Positions 17,607 through 27,962 are shown, counted from the first letter of the stretch. The stretch: DNA of 64,000 bases from Saprospiraceae bacterium (GCA_022841345.1 JALHRR010000007.1:1-64000), one strand, 5' to 3'. Program-made: numbers and translations. The notes: a model not told the origin generated them from the sequence alone.

Positions 17607-18860
17607 ATGCTGAAAAAATATAGCTGGCTTCTTGTTTTTTGTTTTATCAGTGTAGGATTTACTCTGGTTCAAAGTTTTGAAGACCCAAAGTGGGGCTTTT
17701 TTGGACATAGGAGAATCAACAGGCTGGCTGTATTTACACTCCCACCTGAAATGATGTTCTTATTCAAATCCAATATTGACTACATTACAGAACATGCCAT
17801 AGATCCTGATAAACGCAGATATGCTACAAGGCATGAAGCAGTTCGGCATTATATGGATCTTGATCACTATGGAAAATTACCTTTCGCTCACGTTCCCAGA
17901 GAATGGACTGATGCACTATGTGTTTTTACTGATGTCTATCTGGAATTGAAGGATGGCAGACAATTTCCTGTCTATATAAGTGATCCTGCCAAAGGAGCCA
18001 AAGACAGTCTCACTTTCTCTTTTCCTTCAGGGAAGTTTCAAATGCCAATCAACAAGTACAGGTCCTTCTATATAAAGAATGTTCAGCCTCAATATTATGA
18101 AGATGAAGAATGGAGTACTGATGCGCAACTTCTGTGTGCATTATTGGAAGGTGTAGTGCCGTGTGATTCATGGAATCGGTTTATTTTTAAAGATAAAATG
18201 TCTGAACACGGTATTCTCCCTTATCATCTGGCCCAGATGCAACGCAGACTTACTGCGGCCTTTAAGGAAAAGAATACTGAATTGCTATTGAGGTTGGCTA
18301 CGGAGTTTGGGCATTATATAGGTGATGCACATGTGCCTTTGCATACTTGTAAAAACTATAATGGACAATTAACGAATCAGGATGGAATCCATGCGTTTTG
18401 GGAAAGCAGAATTCCTGAATTATTTGCTGATACAGAATATGATCCTTTTGTAGGTAAGGCTACCTACATTGAAGATCCCCTGACTTATTACTGGCAGATC
18501 GTTTTGGATAGTCATGCATTGGTGGATTCAGTACTTGCAATTGAATTAAGGCTGAGAAAAACTTTTCCCGAAGATCGGCAATTTTGTTTTGATGAAAGGC
18601 TGGGGCAAGTAGTGAGGACGCAGTGTAAAGAGTTTGCCGAGGCTTATCAAAATGAATTGAAAGGACAGATTGAAGAACGATTCAGGTCTTCTGTCCTGGC
18701 AATCGGCAGCGCATGGTACACAGCCTGGGTCGACGCAGGCCAACCGGATTTGAAACAATCGAAAGAATGGACCTTATCTGAAGCTGAAAAACTAAGAATG
18801 GAAGAGGAAGAAAAAGCATTCCAATCCGGTAAAGCTAAAGGTCGCGAACACGAAAATTAA
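17607..18860 (+). CDS. Zinc-dependent phospholipase C-like protein
   Basis: 417 aa. Signal peptide about 1-23. The mature part starts with WGFFGHRRINRLAVFTLP (H34) and has GHYIGDAHVPLHTC (about 234-247) and HAFWESRIPELF, the His/Asp/Trp pattern of the zinc-dependent phospholipase C / S1-P1 nuclease fold, which binds three zinc ions. Expected outside the inner membrane. Substrate (lipid or nucleic acid) cannot be told. The C-terminal 30 residues are very charged (EEEEKAFQSGKAKGREHEN). Starts 2 bases after the DUF4340 gene. Confidence 0.82.
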   Translation: MLKKYSWLLVFCFISVGFTLVQSFEDPKWGFFGHRRINRLAVFTLPPEMMFLFKSNIDYITEHAIDPDKRRYATRHEAVRHYMDLDHYGKLPFAHVPREWTDALCVFTDVYLELKDGRQFPVYISDPAKGAKDSLTFSFPSGKFQMPINKYRSFYIKNVQPQYYEDEEWSTDAQLLCALLEGVVPCDSWNRFIFKDKMSEHGILPYHLAQMQRRLTAAFKEKNTELLLRLATEFGHYIGDAHVPLHTCKNYNGQLTNQDGIHAFWESRIPELFADTEYDPFVGKATYIEDPLTYYWQIVLDSHALVDSVLAIELRLRKTFPEDRQFCFDERLGQVVRTQCKEFAEAYQNELKGQIEERFRSSVLAIGSAWYTAWVDAGQPDLKQSKEWTLSEAEKLRMEEEEKAFQSGKAKGREHEN

Positions 18861-18885
18861 TTCCCCCAATTTCTTATGAAATCAT

Positions 18886-19884
18886 ATGTCAGCAAATAAA
18901 AACACCAAAGTGGTTCCTGTGCCACTGATGCTAAAGGGATTCACAATGGGAATGGCAGAGATTGTTCCCGGAGTATCAGGCGGTACAATTGCATTTATTA
19001 CCGGGATATTTGAGCGTTTTATGGCGGCTATTAAATCTTTTGGTCCCGGGTTATTCGGTGATTTTCGTTCAGGCGGGGTAAAGAAAGTATGGGCTTCAAT
19101 CGACGGAAATTTTCTGGTTCTTTTATTTAGCGGGATGGCCATAGGGTTGGTAGTTGGAGCATTTGGAATCAGTTATTTACTAGAGCATCATCCACTCCCT
19201 TTATGGGGATTTTTCTTTGGTTTAATTATTGCTTCCTGCCTCTTTGTTCTGAGGCAAATTGGTGCTAAAACTTGGGAGCACTATTTATCCTTTATAATTG
19301 GTGCAGTGGCTGCATACATTATTACTGCACTGAGCCCCACTGAGGGGAATTTTGCATTATGGTATGTCTTTATTTCAGGCTCCATTGCCATTTCTGCTAT
19401 GTTACTCCCCGGAATTTCCGGAAGTTTTATTTTGATGTTAATGGGTATGTACAGATTTATTCTTGATTCCTTCAAGACATTTCTGTCTACCAGATCCTTT
19501 GATCAGCTTCTTGTAATAATAGTTTTTGGATTAGGGTGTATTGCAGGAGCAATGACCTTTTCAAGATTGATTACCTGGACATTGACTAAATACAGAAAAA
19601 TAACCCTCTCAGTTTTGGCCGGATTTCTTTTGGGCTCACTTAATAAAATATGGCCATGGAGAATACCTTCCTTATGGATGAATGAGGAGGGAGAAATAAT
19701 GTCCGGGACGACCCCGGATGAAGGTAAGGTCAAAATTCTTCAGGAGATCAATTTGCTACCCATGGATTATCCTTCAGATCCACAGATCTTTATTGTTATT
19801 ACAACAATGCTGGTAGGATTATTACTTGTTTTTTGGTTAGAACGCATGCCTCTCGCTGCAAGTAAAGAGAATACTAATTCATAA
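18886..19884 (+). CDS. DUF368 (PopT-type) undecaprenyl phosphate translocase
   Basis: 332 aa, about nine TM segments. The beginning GFTMGMAEIVPGVSGGTIAFITGI and the middle LLPGISGSFILMLMGMY are two related half-repeats characteristic of DUF368. Members (PopT) have been reported to recycle undecaprenyl phosphate across the inner membrane for cell-wall and surface-polymer synthesis. Last gene of the gldF-led run (25-base gap). Assignment to the family is firm; lipid specificity is from the family. Confidence 0.88.
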   Translation: MSANKNTKVVPVPLMLKGFTMGMAEIVPGVSGGTIAFITGIFERFMAAIKSFGPGLFGDFRSGGVKKVWASIDGNFLVLLFSGMAIGLVVGAFGISYLLEHHPLPLWGFFFGLIIASCLFVLRQIGAKTWEHYLSFIIGAVAAYIITALSPTEGNFALWYVFISGSIAISAMLLPGISGSFILMLMGMYRFILDSFKTFLSTRSFDQLLVIIVFGLGCIAGAMTFSRLITWTLTKYRKITLSVLAGFLLGSLNKIWPWRIPSLWMNEEGEIMSGTTPDEGKVKILQEINLLPMDYPSDPQIFIVITTMLVGLLLVFWLERMPLAASKENTNS

Positions 19885-20079
19885 ATTCCTAATTATTCAT
19901 TTTCTGTTTGGTCAATAATAGATGCGTAATTGCGTCATCTCACTGATTTTCTGCTTCAGGGGAGGGGTAAGCTGTGTTTTGTACTGATATTAGATAAATA
20001 AATATATGTCAAAGGGATTGATCGCGAAAAATCCCGGTTCTGGCTGTCATTACTTTGTGTCAAATTAAAACACAAAATC

Positions 20080-21132
20080 ATGAAGCACTTAGCCTTAACA
20101 TTATTAGTATTCTTACAGATCAATGTCATTCAGGGCCTTTTCGCTCAGGGGCAATATACCAATGAGGTTCTTACTGTAGTAGACGTTGATGTAATCGGAA
20201 TTGAATACACCCCGAGATTGGCAGGAGAGATGCTGAGAAGGGAATTAATGAAGCTGAATTTATACAATGTGGCAGATTATTATGATCAGGCCTACATCAT
20301 GGAGAGAAACAACATTAGTATTTCAGGTTGTTACTCTGTTTACTGTCTTCAGGAAATAGGCCAGGTTTTTAAAGTTGACAAGATTTTAACGGGAAGCATT
20401 ACCAGAATCAATAGAAGTATAGTCGTCACTATCAAAATATTTGATGTAAAAACCGGTTCATGGGCTAGAATGGCAACGGATGCTTTCAATGATGTTCCTG
20501 AACAATTAGATATGATGTTAGGACTAACACTTCGTAAAGTCCTCAATCTGGAAGTTGATAAGGATTTGTTTAATAAATTAAGTAAAGATGTCAGTTTTTA
20601 TGAAAACATGGAGCTCGCAAATAAGGATGAAATAAGCCTGGCCGGACCAAGATTTGGCGTTGGGATTTTGACAGGTCTTGCCGCAAAGATTATGGAAGCT
20701 CCCAAATCCGAAGGAGGAAATGAAGGATGGCCTGTGGTGTCACATATCGGATACCAATTTGAAAAAGTATTTGTATCCAGTGGTAATACTCATGCGTTGG
20801 TAGAAATTCTGCCTACATTATCCGGATTAGAGCAGGGAATTTTCATGCCCGGAATCAATCTGTTACTTGGTATCAGGAATAGTCGTACCGGACTGGAGTT
20901 TGCTATGGGCTACAATGTAGTTGTTGGGAAAGCCAGGTATTACGACCTTGCTATTGAAGCAGACAGGTATAAAGTAGCCCTGAATAGCGGATTGCTTATC
21001 GCAGCAGGAAAGACCTTCAAATCCGGTAGATTGAATTTTCCCATCAATGTTTACTTCATTCCGGGTAAAAATGACACGCATCGTTTTGGCCTAACTTTCG
21101 GCTTCAATATTCCCAGAAAAAATAGGAGTTAA
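20080..21132 (+). CDS. CsgG-like N-terminal domain fused to an outer-membrane barrel
   Basis: 350 aa. Signal peptide about 1-23. Residues 24-160 resemble the CsgG/FlgO nucleotide-binding-like fold of envelope proteins: EMLRRELMKLNLYNVADYYD, then GCYSVYCLQEIGQVFKVDKILTGSITR and the VVTIKIFDVKTG strand. From about 195 on the sequence looks like strands of a small barrel ending FGLTFGFNIPRKNRS. Function unknown. Single-gene unit with a TTACTTTG promoter-like box near 20051 and a terminator behind it. Confidence 0.65.
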   Translation: MKHLALTLLVFLQINVIQGLFAQGQYTNEVLTVVDVDVIGIEYTPRLAGEMLRRELMKLNLYNVADYYDQAYIMERNNISISGCYSVYCLQEIGQVFKVDKILTGSITRINRSIVVTIKIFDVKTGSWARMATDAFNDVPEQLDMMLGLTLRKVLNLEVDKDLFNKLSKDVSFYENMELANKDEISLAGPRFGVGILTGLAAKIMEAPKSEGGNEGWPVVSHIGYQFEKVFVSSGNTHALVEILPTLSGLEQGIFMPGINLLLGIRNSRTGLEFAMGYNVVVGKARYYDLAIEADRYKVALNSGLLIAAGKTFKSGRLNFPINVYFIPGKNDTHRFGLTFGFNIPRKNRS

Positions 21133-21235
21133 AAACATCCCAAAAAAATAAAATGATGAAGCACATTCAAATTTGAATAATGCCTACATCTTATCAAAAA
21201 AACTTTTTTAGTATAATTCTTGCTTTATTGGATTT

Positions 21236-21272
21236 AAAACCCCTCAGCTAAAAGTAGCTTTGGGGTTTTATA
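21236..21272. terminator. Bidirectional terminator
   Basis: AAAACCCC-T-CAGCT, loop AAAAG, TAGCT-T-TGGGGTTTT, between the convergent genes ending at 21132 and 21319. A-rich and T-rich flanks suit both strands. Confidence 0.85.
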
Positions 21273-21318
21273 TTTTGATCCTCATTTTATCTCGCAAAAT
21301 AAATTGAGCACAAGGCAT

Positions 21319-24279
21319 CTATTGTTTGACAATTTTTCTGGACAATATTCCCAGCTCAGTCTGAATATTTAATATATACATTCCCGGACTCAGCTTGCTC
21401 AACCCATGCCATTGAATATCAGTCGCACCCGGAGATAATTGTTGCTGCTTTTGCATTACAGCAATTCCGGTAATGGAATAAATCGTGAGTGTGACAGACT
21501 TGGAATCAGGACTTATTGCATTTATCAACAGAAAATCATTCACTGGATTTGGGTAGAGCTCAACTGTTAATTCATCTGAATTAATTTCTCTCGTGGATGT
21601 TGGGCATTTGGTTTGTATAGTCAATCTTTGGAATTGAGTAGTATCAAATTCACAAATCGTCCTGATTTCAAAATCATAAAATTCACACATGGTTAATCCT
21701 GTAAAACTGACACTGGTAGCAGTATCGCTCACCTCTTCCATCCATTCCGTGTCGCTTGATTTTTTAAATCTATGCGTAAAACCTATAATTGCCGGAGCTT
21801 TATTCCATTCAAATTCCATGGATGTAAATCCCACCACAACAGTATCGACATCCGGTGCTCTGGGACAATTTCTCTGAAGTAAAGTGATACAATAGTCTTC
21901 GTAATCACCATTAAAACCTGCAGATGGACAAGCGACAGGCAAAGAATCATTGAGATCGGCATCCAGAATGGCAATTCTTAATCTGGTTGTTCCGATTCTG
22001 CCTCTGGAGGCTATATTCAGTGTTTCTCTCAAAACTGCTCTGTCAAAAGAGTCTCTGCTTACCACCACTTCTTCCTCTTCATCGAAAACCGCATCATGAT
22101 TATAATCCAGCCAGGCTCTGATATGCACGGGTGAAGCTGAATCCTGCCCTTCAAATTCAATCTCAATCGGGTAGGAGAGACCTACTTCCAAAGCAAATGC
22201 ATCTTCAGCGGTAAAGGATTCATATCCATCGGTACCGGCAGACGAATTGATGTCTATATTATTAATTGTCACTCTGCTGATATATTTCAAATCATTGGTG
22301 CCCGCAGGTACTTCACAATGAATTTTCTCTGTACAGGATCCACAGCCTTTTGTCCGGAACTCATAAACATCCGAGAATTCAGTAGTATCATTCACACAGA
22401 CTGCTGCAATTCTCACCTGATAAACAGTACAGAAATCAAGGAATCTGATCAATTCCTGCGTATCCTGTGATTCAACGGCATTCCAGATATTGTCCGTTTC
22501 ACGTTTATATTCAAAAATATAAGCCTCAGCTGGCAATACCGATTCCCATTTGATTCTTGCTGTATTGGGCTGTACAAAAATTGTATCCAAACCGATAGGT
22601 GACTCGCAGCAACCTTCAGTTTTAAAGAATCTGCTTTCAGAAGGTTCACTGTTTTCGTCTGCACATATACCCAGTACTACGACTTCATACACAGTACAAC
22701 TTAAAAGTTCATTCAAAGAAATAATATTTCCTTCAATTGTTCTTTCTTCCCAAATCGCAGAGCCTTCTTCACGATACCTTACGACAAATGATTCATATAA
22801 ATCATTGTCCAACCAACTGATCAACATAGCATCCGCATAAACTTCCAGCAATTCAGGAGCTTCCGGTGGAGGGCAACTTCTGCATTGTGTCAACAGGACA
22901 TTCATTGCATTGAGAGCATTTAATCTGCCTCCACTAACGGTATTGTTAGCAAAACTTGGCAGAGGATCCACACTCGTCAACAATACTTCCTTTATCAGAA
23001 GAGCTGCTTCACCCGGGTTTCTTTTTACCATTTCCTGAAAACCGATACACTCAACAGAATATAATAGTCCAATCATTCCCGCCACTAAAGGGGAGGCAAA
23101 GGAAGTGCCTGAGCTGCCACCATAATTATTTTGTCTGGTTGTGGAATAGATGCTTTGTCCGGGAGCTGCGAGATCAATGGTAGTCTTGCCAAAACCTGCA
23201 GTTGATTTATTGTCATTTCGGGTACTGGAAGTTACTGTAATCAGGTAATCACTTGCGCAGGCAGTTGGTAAATCACCCACCACATCTATATTGAAATTGA
23301 AATTTGCTGTAGCCCCGCAGCTAAGGATACCATGAACGCCCAAAGAATCATAAAATCCACACCATAGAGGTGAATCTTCAGGTTTACCTTCATCTATACC
23401 CCAAGAGCTATTAGTTGCCACAACAAAAGCACCTTGCTCCCCATTGGTTTGATTATAAAGTTTACGATGCGAAAGAACATAGTCATATGCCTGAATTACA
23501 TCTGATTCCACTATGTTTCTAAGTGCCACATTCATAATTTTCACGTCCCAGTTGATTCCGGTAACACCATTTTCATTATTGCCTTTGGCTCCCACCATTC
23601 CGTTGACAAGCATTCCATGGCTTTGGGAGGAATATATATTTCCGTTATCATTTGTAGCATTCCATCCATAATAGTCATCTACATAGCCATTATTATCATC
23701 ATCAATTGAATTGTCAGGAATTTCGGCGGTGTTATACCACATATTGGCTTCAAGATCCGAATGACCTGCTTCAAATCCATAGTCAATAACTGCGACTACG
23801 ATTTCATCACCAAACATAGTAAGCCCTCCTGTCGCAATTTCCCATGCCTCAGTGGCTTTGATATCAGCACCCGGCTTACCATCATCTTGCCCTGTATTCT
23901 TAAAAAACCACTGACGATTAAAATCTATATCATTAGGAATTTTTTCTCTGTAAGCGCCGACATGATTTTTCTGGGCAATTTTAACACCTTTCCATGATTG
24001 CAATATTTTGAGTCCTTCAGCATTGGTTGGGATGTCTCCGCTAAGTCGCATCAACCAAATATTGAAATTCTTCGAGACTTTTTCAACCGGGGTGAAAATG
24101 AACTTCTGATTTCCTTCCTGCAGATTTTCTTTGAGTACAGAGTGAATGTCCTTGTCTGAATCTAGTTGGATCAGATATTCACCCGGCATATAGTTCAAAG
24201 ACTGCTGTGCCTGAATGGTCAAAATGAATCCAAATAGAAAATGGATCAAAAATGAGATGCGCGTGAAATATGTATTCAT
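21319..24279 (-). CDS. Secreted subtilisin-like serine protease (S8) with FnIII and GEVED modules, T9SS cargo
   Basis: 986 aa. Signal peptide about 1-24. The S8 catalytic triad is visible: D166 (VVAVIDYG), H221 (SQSHGMLVNGMVGA) and S393 (GTSFASPLVAG). After the protease (about 115-470) come three fibronectin-III-like modules, each with VY/FxVxxxxxC, and a GEVED domain (about 680-790; YNHDAVFDEEEEVVVS and GDYEDYCITL). The C-terminal 75 residues (LYPNPVNDFLLI ... GMYILNIQTELGILSRKIVKQ) form a T9SS type A sorting domain. Expected at the cell surface or released. Divergent from the PorE-like gene. Confidence 0.93.
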   Translation of the reverse strand: MNTYFTRISFLIHFLFGFILTIQAQQSLNYMPGEYLIQLDSDKDIHSVLKENLQEGNQKFIFTPVEKVSKNFNIWLMRLSGDIPTNAEGLKILQSWKGVKIAQKNHVGAYREKIPNDIDFNRQWFFKNTGQDDGKPGADIKATEAWEIATGGLTMFGDEIVVAVIDYGFEAGHSDLEANMWYNTAEIPDNSIDDDNNGYVDDYYGWNATNDNGNIYSSQSHGMLVNGMVGAKGNNENGVTGINWDVKIMNVALRNIVESDVIQAYDYVLSHRKLYNQTNGEQGAFVVATNSSWGIDEGKPEDSPLWCGFYDSLGVHGILSCGATANFNFNIDVVGDLPTACASDYLITVTSSTRNDNKSTAGFGKTTIDLAAPGQSIYSTTRQNNYGGSSGTSFASPLVAGMIGLLYSVECIGFQEMVKRNPGEAALLIKEVLLTSVDPLPSFANNTVSGGRLNALNAMNVLLTQCRSCPPPEAPELLEVYADAMLISWLDNDLYESFVVRYREEGSAIWEERTIEGNIISLNELLSCTVYEVVVLGICADENSEPSESRFFKTEGCCESPIGLDTIFVQPNTARIKWESVLPAEAYIFEYKRETDNIWNAVESQDTQELIRFLDFCTVYQVRIAAVCVNDTTEFSDVYEFRTKGCGSCTEKIHCEVPAGTNDLKYISRVTINNIDINSSAGTDGYESFTAEDAFALEVGLSYPIEIEFEGQDSASPVHIRAWLDYNHDAVFDEEEEVVVSRDSFDRAVLRETLNIASRGRIGTTRLRIAILDADLNDSLPVACPSAGFNGDYEDYCITLLQRNCPRAPDVDTVVVGFTSMEFEWNKAPAIIGFTHRFKKSSDTEWMEEVSDTATSVSFTGLTMCEFYDFEIRTICEFDTTQFQRLTIQTKCPTSTREINSDELTVELYPNPVNDFLLINAISPDSKSVTLTIYSITGIAVMQKQQQLSPGATDIQWHGLSKLSPGMYILNIQTELGILSRKIVKQ

Positions 24280-24658
24280 GAAGTCTTTAATTTCTTTATT
24301 CTTATTACTAACGAATTTTACGTAAAATATGCTGGCCCGACCATAAAAATAGGCAGAAAAAATGGAATGAATCCAAAGAGCGTTAAAATTAACAAAGTTC
24401 TGTTATTCCGGCTTATTACATCATAATAACATATTATAAATTTTTATACTGGCGATGTACTTCATTGAGAGTAATTTTTGTGGCACTATGTTTGATTATC
24501 ATTAATCTAAACGTCAGTAATCTTAGAGATTACAAGCTATTTATAACATTTATTATTGAAAATATATAATTGTTTTTAATAAGTTAATACTATAAAAATT
24601 TGAATCGTGCAAAGTATCTTTGCACCTTGTCCACGAACCTAACTTACTTATCACAGGC
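24280..24658. promoter_or_regulatory. Divergent intergenic region with promoter of PorE-like gene
   Basis: AT-rich, 379 bases. TATCTTTG at 24615-24622 is a clear -7 element, with TTTG at 24599-24602 a possible -33. An upstream ATG at 24620 overlaps this element, so the gene start at 24659 is preferred. Nothing else is recognisable. Confidence 0.6.
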
Positions 24659-27274
24659 ATGATTAAAAAAAATCTTCTCCTTTTCATCCTGATTCTGACA
24701 ATGCCTTTGTTGTCTGTTGCGCACACAGATTTTCCATATAATGATAAGTTGAAAGCGGAGAAGTTATTTCAACAAAAGAATTTTGATCTTGCCTTAAAAT
24801 ATTACATCAGTCTATCTGCAGAGAATCCACAGGATGTTCAATACCTGCGTAATCTCGGGGTTTGTTTGTTAAATACAAGACAAATTGATGCTGCCATAGA
24901 AGTCTTCACAAAGTTACTTCGGATGGATCCAAATCATGAGGAAACTATTTTGAATCTGGGATATGCGCTTAGAATGGCAGGCAAGTATAGTGAAGCCCGC
25001 AATTGGTACATACACTTAAGTCAGTTAAACCCTCAGTACGGAAAATATCTCGTAGCTGCCGCTGAATTTGCTCAGGAATCCACTCCAGTTTCCACTCAGT
25101 TTAAAGTTCAGGCAGATAAACACAGCACTTCAGGTGCAGATTTTGCCATAACACTTGTTAATGGTAAACTAATTGGATCTACAACATTTAAGTTTCACCA
25201 GAATCCGGCCACTAACAAACAAGCCGGACCTTCTATGCATGTTTTAGGTCAAAATGTACTTTATAGTTCAAATCCATCTGACTCTGTAAAACATCTGCTT
25301 CAGCCTTCCAAAAATCTGCAGACTAATATAGGACCAATAACTTTTGCAACCACAACAGGTCTCATTGCCTATACATTTAATCATTTTACAGAAGGAAACA
25401 GACAGCTGGCACAGGCTGAGACCGGACTAAAAATTTCTTTTGCCTATCTGGATGAAAAGGGTGATTGGGTCGACGAGTTTGATTTTCCATATAATAGCGA
25501 CACCTATTCAGTGGGATACCCATTTCTGACTCCAGATGGTCAGACTTTATATTTTGCCTCTAATATGGATGGTGGTTATGGCGGGTTTGATATGTATGTC
25601 TCTTATTTACAGGAAAATGAAACCTGGTCTGCACCGCAAAATTTGGGACCCAGAATAAATACTCCCGGCAATGAGATTTCACCATTTTTTGATGGCCAAT
25701 TTCTATATTTTTCATCGGACTGGCATCCCGGTTATGGAGGACTGGATGTTTTTAGAGCTGATTTTGATTATGAAAGCTGGGTAGATCCAGTGAATTTGGG
25801 GAAAGAAATCAATTCAACCCATGATGACTTTGGTTTTGTTTATTTCGATAAAATGGGTAAAGGTTTCCTGATTTCTGACAGACCTGGTGGAAAAGGACAT
25901 GAAGATATTTATACAGTTTTCAAGAAATCAAAAAGGGTTACCGTAAGTGTAATGGATTTTAAAACTCAGCAAACTGTAACAGGAGCCTTAATTGACCTTA
26001 CCAGATGCGGTGATCCAGCCGGCATAACTGACGAATCCGGCAGGTTCTTTTTTGAAATAAGAGAAGGTTTTGATTGTTATATTTCAATTGGCAAAGTGGG
26101 ATACACCAATACCTCATTTCGTCTCAGATATCAGGATATTGAAGGACAGGAAAAAAATTATAAGCTCATGCTTACAGGAACTGCCAATTTTCATGAGGGC
26201 AGAATTGTAGACAGTGTGTTAGATCAACCGGTTTCGGGTGTGTATATCTCTGCTGTGAATGAATTGGACGGAGAAGTACAGGAAACATATTCCGATCAGT
26301 CAGGTAATTTTGCACTGCATATAAAACCGAGAGGAAGATACCATATCAGTTTTGCAAAAACCGGATATACACCACAGTATATAGATAAACTGATAGGAAA
26401 TAAAGTTCAGGAAGATATCCTGGGTAAAATAGTCTTTGAACGCGCTGAAAATGTGATGTTGAGAGACTACTACAGGCAGGGAGTATTTGCCTCATCAGAG
26501 AGCAAACCTGCTATTCGCCCTAATCTTGCAGAAATGACAGCTTCAACAAATGCCATTCCAATTGATTCCAAAGCAGATCTCGTAAAAAAAGAGAATGATA
26601 AAGCGATACCTCAAAAGGCAGAAGACAAGAGAGTTATATCTTCAAAGTCTAAGGATGTCAAAGAAGAAGTTCCTCCTCCAGCCATTAAGTTAGCTAAGTT
26701 GGATAAAGAAGAAAACAATATTGCAGGTTATGTTATTCAGGTAGCCGCAATTGCCAAAAAGCGTGTGGATATTACTCCTTTCAAATATTTTCTGAGCAAA
26801 TTTGGATCTATCTATGTCTCTAAGCGTGATGATCAGTTGCTGCGTATCATGGTGGGTGTTTATGATAATAAAGAAGATGCTGAATCTGCGTTGTTCAAGA
26901 TTAGGGAAGAGAAATTTAAAGAAGCGTTTATTACACCACTTCCTGTTGGGGTGATGTTGGACCGGATTGAAGATTATGCGGCAACGGAAGAAAAAGTTGT
27001 TTCTTCAGACTTGTCTCAATCCAAAAAACCAGGCAGTCAGGAATATATGGTTAAAATCGGCAGTTTCAAAAATCTGAGCTGGTTCGATAATAAAGATGTT
27101 GAAGCAATAGGCTTAATCGAAGAAATCAGAAGTAATGGAAGTACAACTGTATTATTGAGTGGCTACACTTCCATTGAAGAAGCAGCTGAAGCACTTCAAA
27201 AAGTAAAAACACTGGGTTATAAGGATGCCCATATTGTGACCTCACAAGGGGGCGAATTAAAGAAGGTAAATTAA
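24659..27274 (+). CDS. PorE-like T9SS-associated protein with SPOR repeats
   Basis: 871 aa. Signal peptide about 1-21; TPR region about 30-135; PD40/WD40-like propeller about 270-440 (DGQTLYFASNMDGGYGGFDMY, GQFLYFSSDWHPGYGGLDVF); two carboxypeptidase regulatory-like domains about 440-600; a low-complexity linker about 610-685; and two SPOR-like domains at about 686-775 (GYVIQVAAIAKKR) and 793-865 (YMVKIGSFKNLSWF). The first three parts match PorE, a periplasmic T9SS component that normally ends in an OmpA-like peptidoglycan-binding domain. Here SPOR domains, which bind denuded glycan strands, occupy that place. The role in secretion is inferred from architecture. Confidence 0.8.
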   Translation: MIKKNLLLFILILTMPLLSVAHTDFPYNDKLKAEKLFQQKNFDLALKYYISLSAENPQDVQYLRNLGVCLLNTRQIDAAIEVFTKLLRMDPNHEETILNLGYALRMAGKYSEARNWYIHLSQLNPQYGKYLVAAAEFAQESTPVSTQFKVQADKHSTSGADFAITLVNGKLIGSTTFKFHQNPATNKQAGPSMHVLGQNVLYSSNPSDSVKHLLQPSKNLQTNIGPITFATTTGLIAYTFNHFTEGNRQLAQAETGLKISFAYLDEKGDWVDEFDFPYNSDTYSVGYPFLTPDGQTLYFASNMDGGYGGFDMYVSYLQENETWSAPQNLGPRINTPGNEISPFFDGQFLYFSSDWHPGYGGLDVFRADFDYESWVDPVNLGKEINSTHDDFGFVYFDKMGKGFLISDRPGGKGHEDIYTVFKKSKRVTVSVMDFKTQQTVTGALIDLTRCGDPAGITDESGRFFFEIREGFDCYISIGKVGYTNTSFRLRYQDIEGQEKNYKLMLTGTANFHEGRIVDSVLDQPVSGVYISAVNELDGEVQETYSDQSGNFALHIKPRGRYHISFAKTGYTPQYIDKLIGNKVQEDILGKIVFERAENVMLRDYYRQGVFASSESKPAIRPNLAEMTASTNAIPIDSKADLVKKENDKAIPQKAEDKRVISSKSKDVKEEVPPPAIKLAKLDKEENNIAGYVIQVAAIAKKRVDITPFKYFLSKFGSIYVSKRDDQLLRIMVGVYDNKEDAESALFKIREEKFKEAFITPLPVGVMLDRIEDYAATEEKVVSSDLSQSKKPGSQEYMVKIGSFKNLSWFDNKDVEAIGLIEEIRSNGSTTVLLSGYTSIEEAAEALQKVKTLGYKDAHIVTSQGGELKKVN

Positions 27275-27295
27275 TTCCAAAGTAATCTTAGAACC

Positions 27296-27904
27296 TCAGG
27301 TGGGTGAGGTAAATGCATAAATCTCTAATCTTTGCCATGGAATGGCAGGTCTCACATGCGAATGCGCCGTTTGTTTCAATTTTAATTCCCTGAAAGTTTG
27401 GTCATATTGCCTGTAAGTTCTGAAATTGAGCGGAACCGGGACATCTTTCTTCAATTTATTTAATATCCAGTCCAGCCCTGCTATCCAGGCTAGATCCAGC
27501 CAATTAGAATACATCTCTTCTACCACAATCAGTATCCCTCCGGGCTTCAGAATCCGGACCAATTCCTTCATGAAAAATTCCGGATCAGTGGTATGATGTA
27601 ATGTGCTGCAGACTAAAGCCTGATCAAAACTCTGATCTTCAAAAGGAATGGATCTACCGTCATATGTACTGAATGCTACATTTTGTGGCAGTTTATCTGG
27701 TAAATTTTGATCCCTGATGACATCTATTCCATGGATTTGTAATTCGGGAAGTAACTGAGAGAGCGTGATGGATGTAAGCATATTTCCGCCACCAAGATCC
27801 AGTAACTTTCCTTTATTTTGCAAATAAGGAAAAACCGATCGGGCAATCTTTTGGCTCCGTTTAGTAGTGAGGTATTTGTAAAATTTTAAATCAGCAATGA
27901 ACAC
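27296..27904 (-). CDS. Class I SAM-dependent methyltransferase
   Basis: 202 aa. Motif I is LDLGGGNMLTSI (about 36-47), followed by IHGIDVIRD, STYDGRSIPFEDQSFDQALVCSTLHHTTDPE and ILKPGGILIVVEE, the order of the Methyltransf_11 type. Substrate unknown. Its start and that of the methionine aminopeptidase unit lie back to back, with its stop facing the PorE-like gene 21 bases away. Confidence 0.85.
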   Translation of the reverse strand: MFIADLKFYKYLTTKRSQKIARSVFPYLQNKGKLLDLGGGNMLTSITLSQLLPELQIHGIDVIRDQNLPDKLPQNVAFSTYDGRSIPFEDQSFDQALVCSTLHHTTDPEFFMKELVRILKPGGILIVVEEMYSNWLDLAWIAGLDWILNKLKKDVPVPLNFRTYRQYDQTFRELKLKQTAHSHVRPAIPWQRLEIYAFTSPT

Positions 27905-27954
27905 ATAGAAGAATTGAATGAATAAGAATCACAAGCAGGGAAACTCAAATGTAT

Positions 27955-27962
27955 TATTTTTG
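27955..27962 (+). promoter_or_regulatory. -7 promoter element of map
   Basis: TATTTTTG, 36 bases before the chosen ATG at 27999. It supports the shorter start. Confidence 0.45.
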
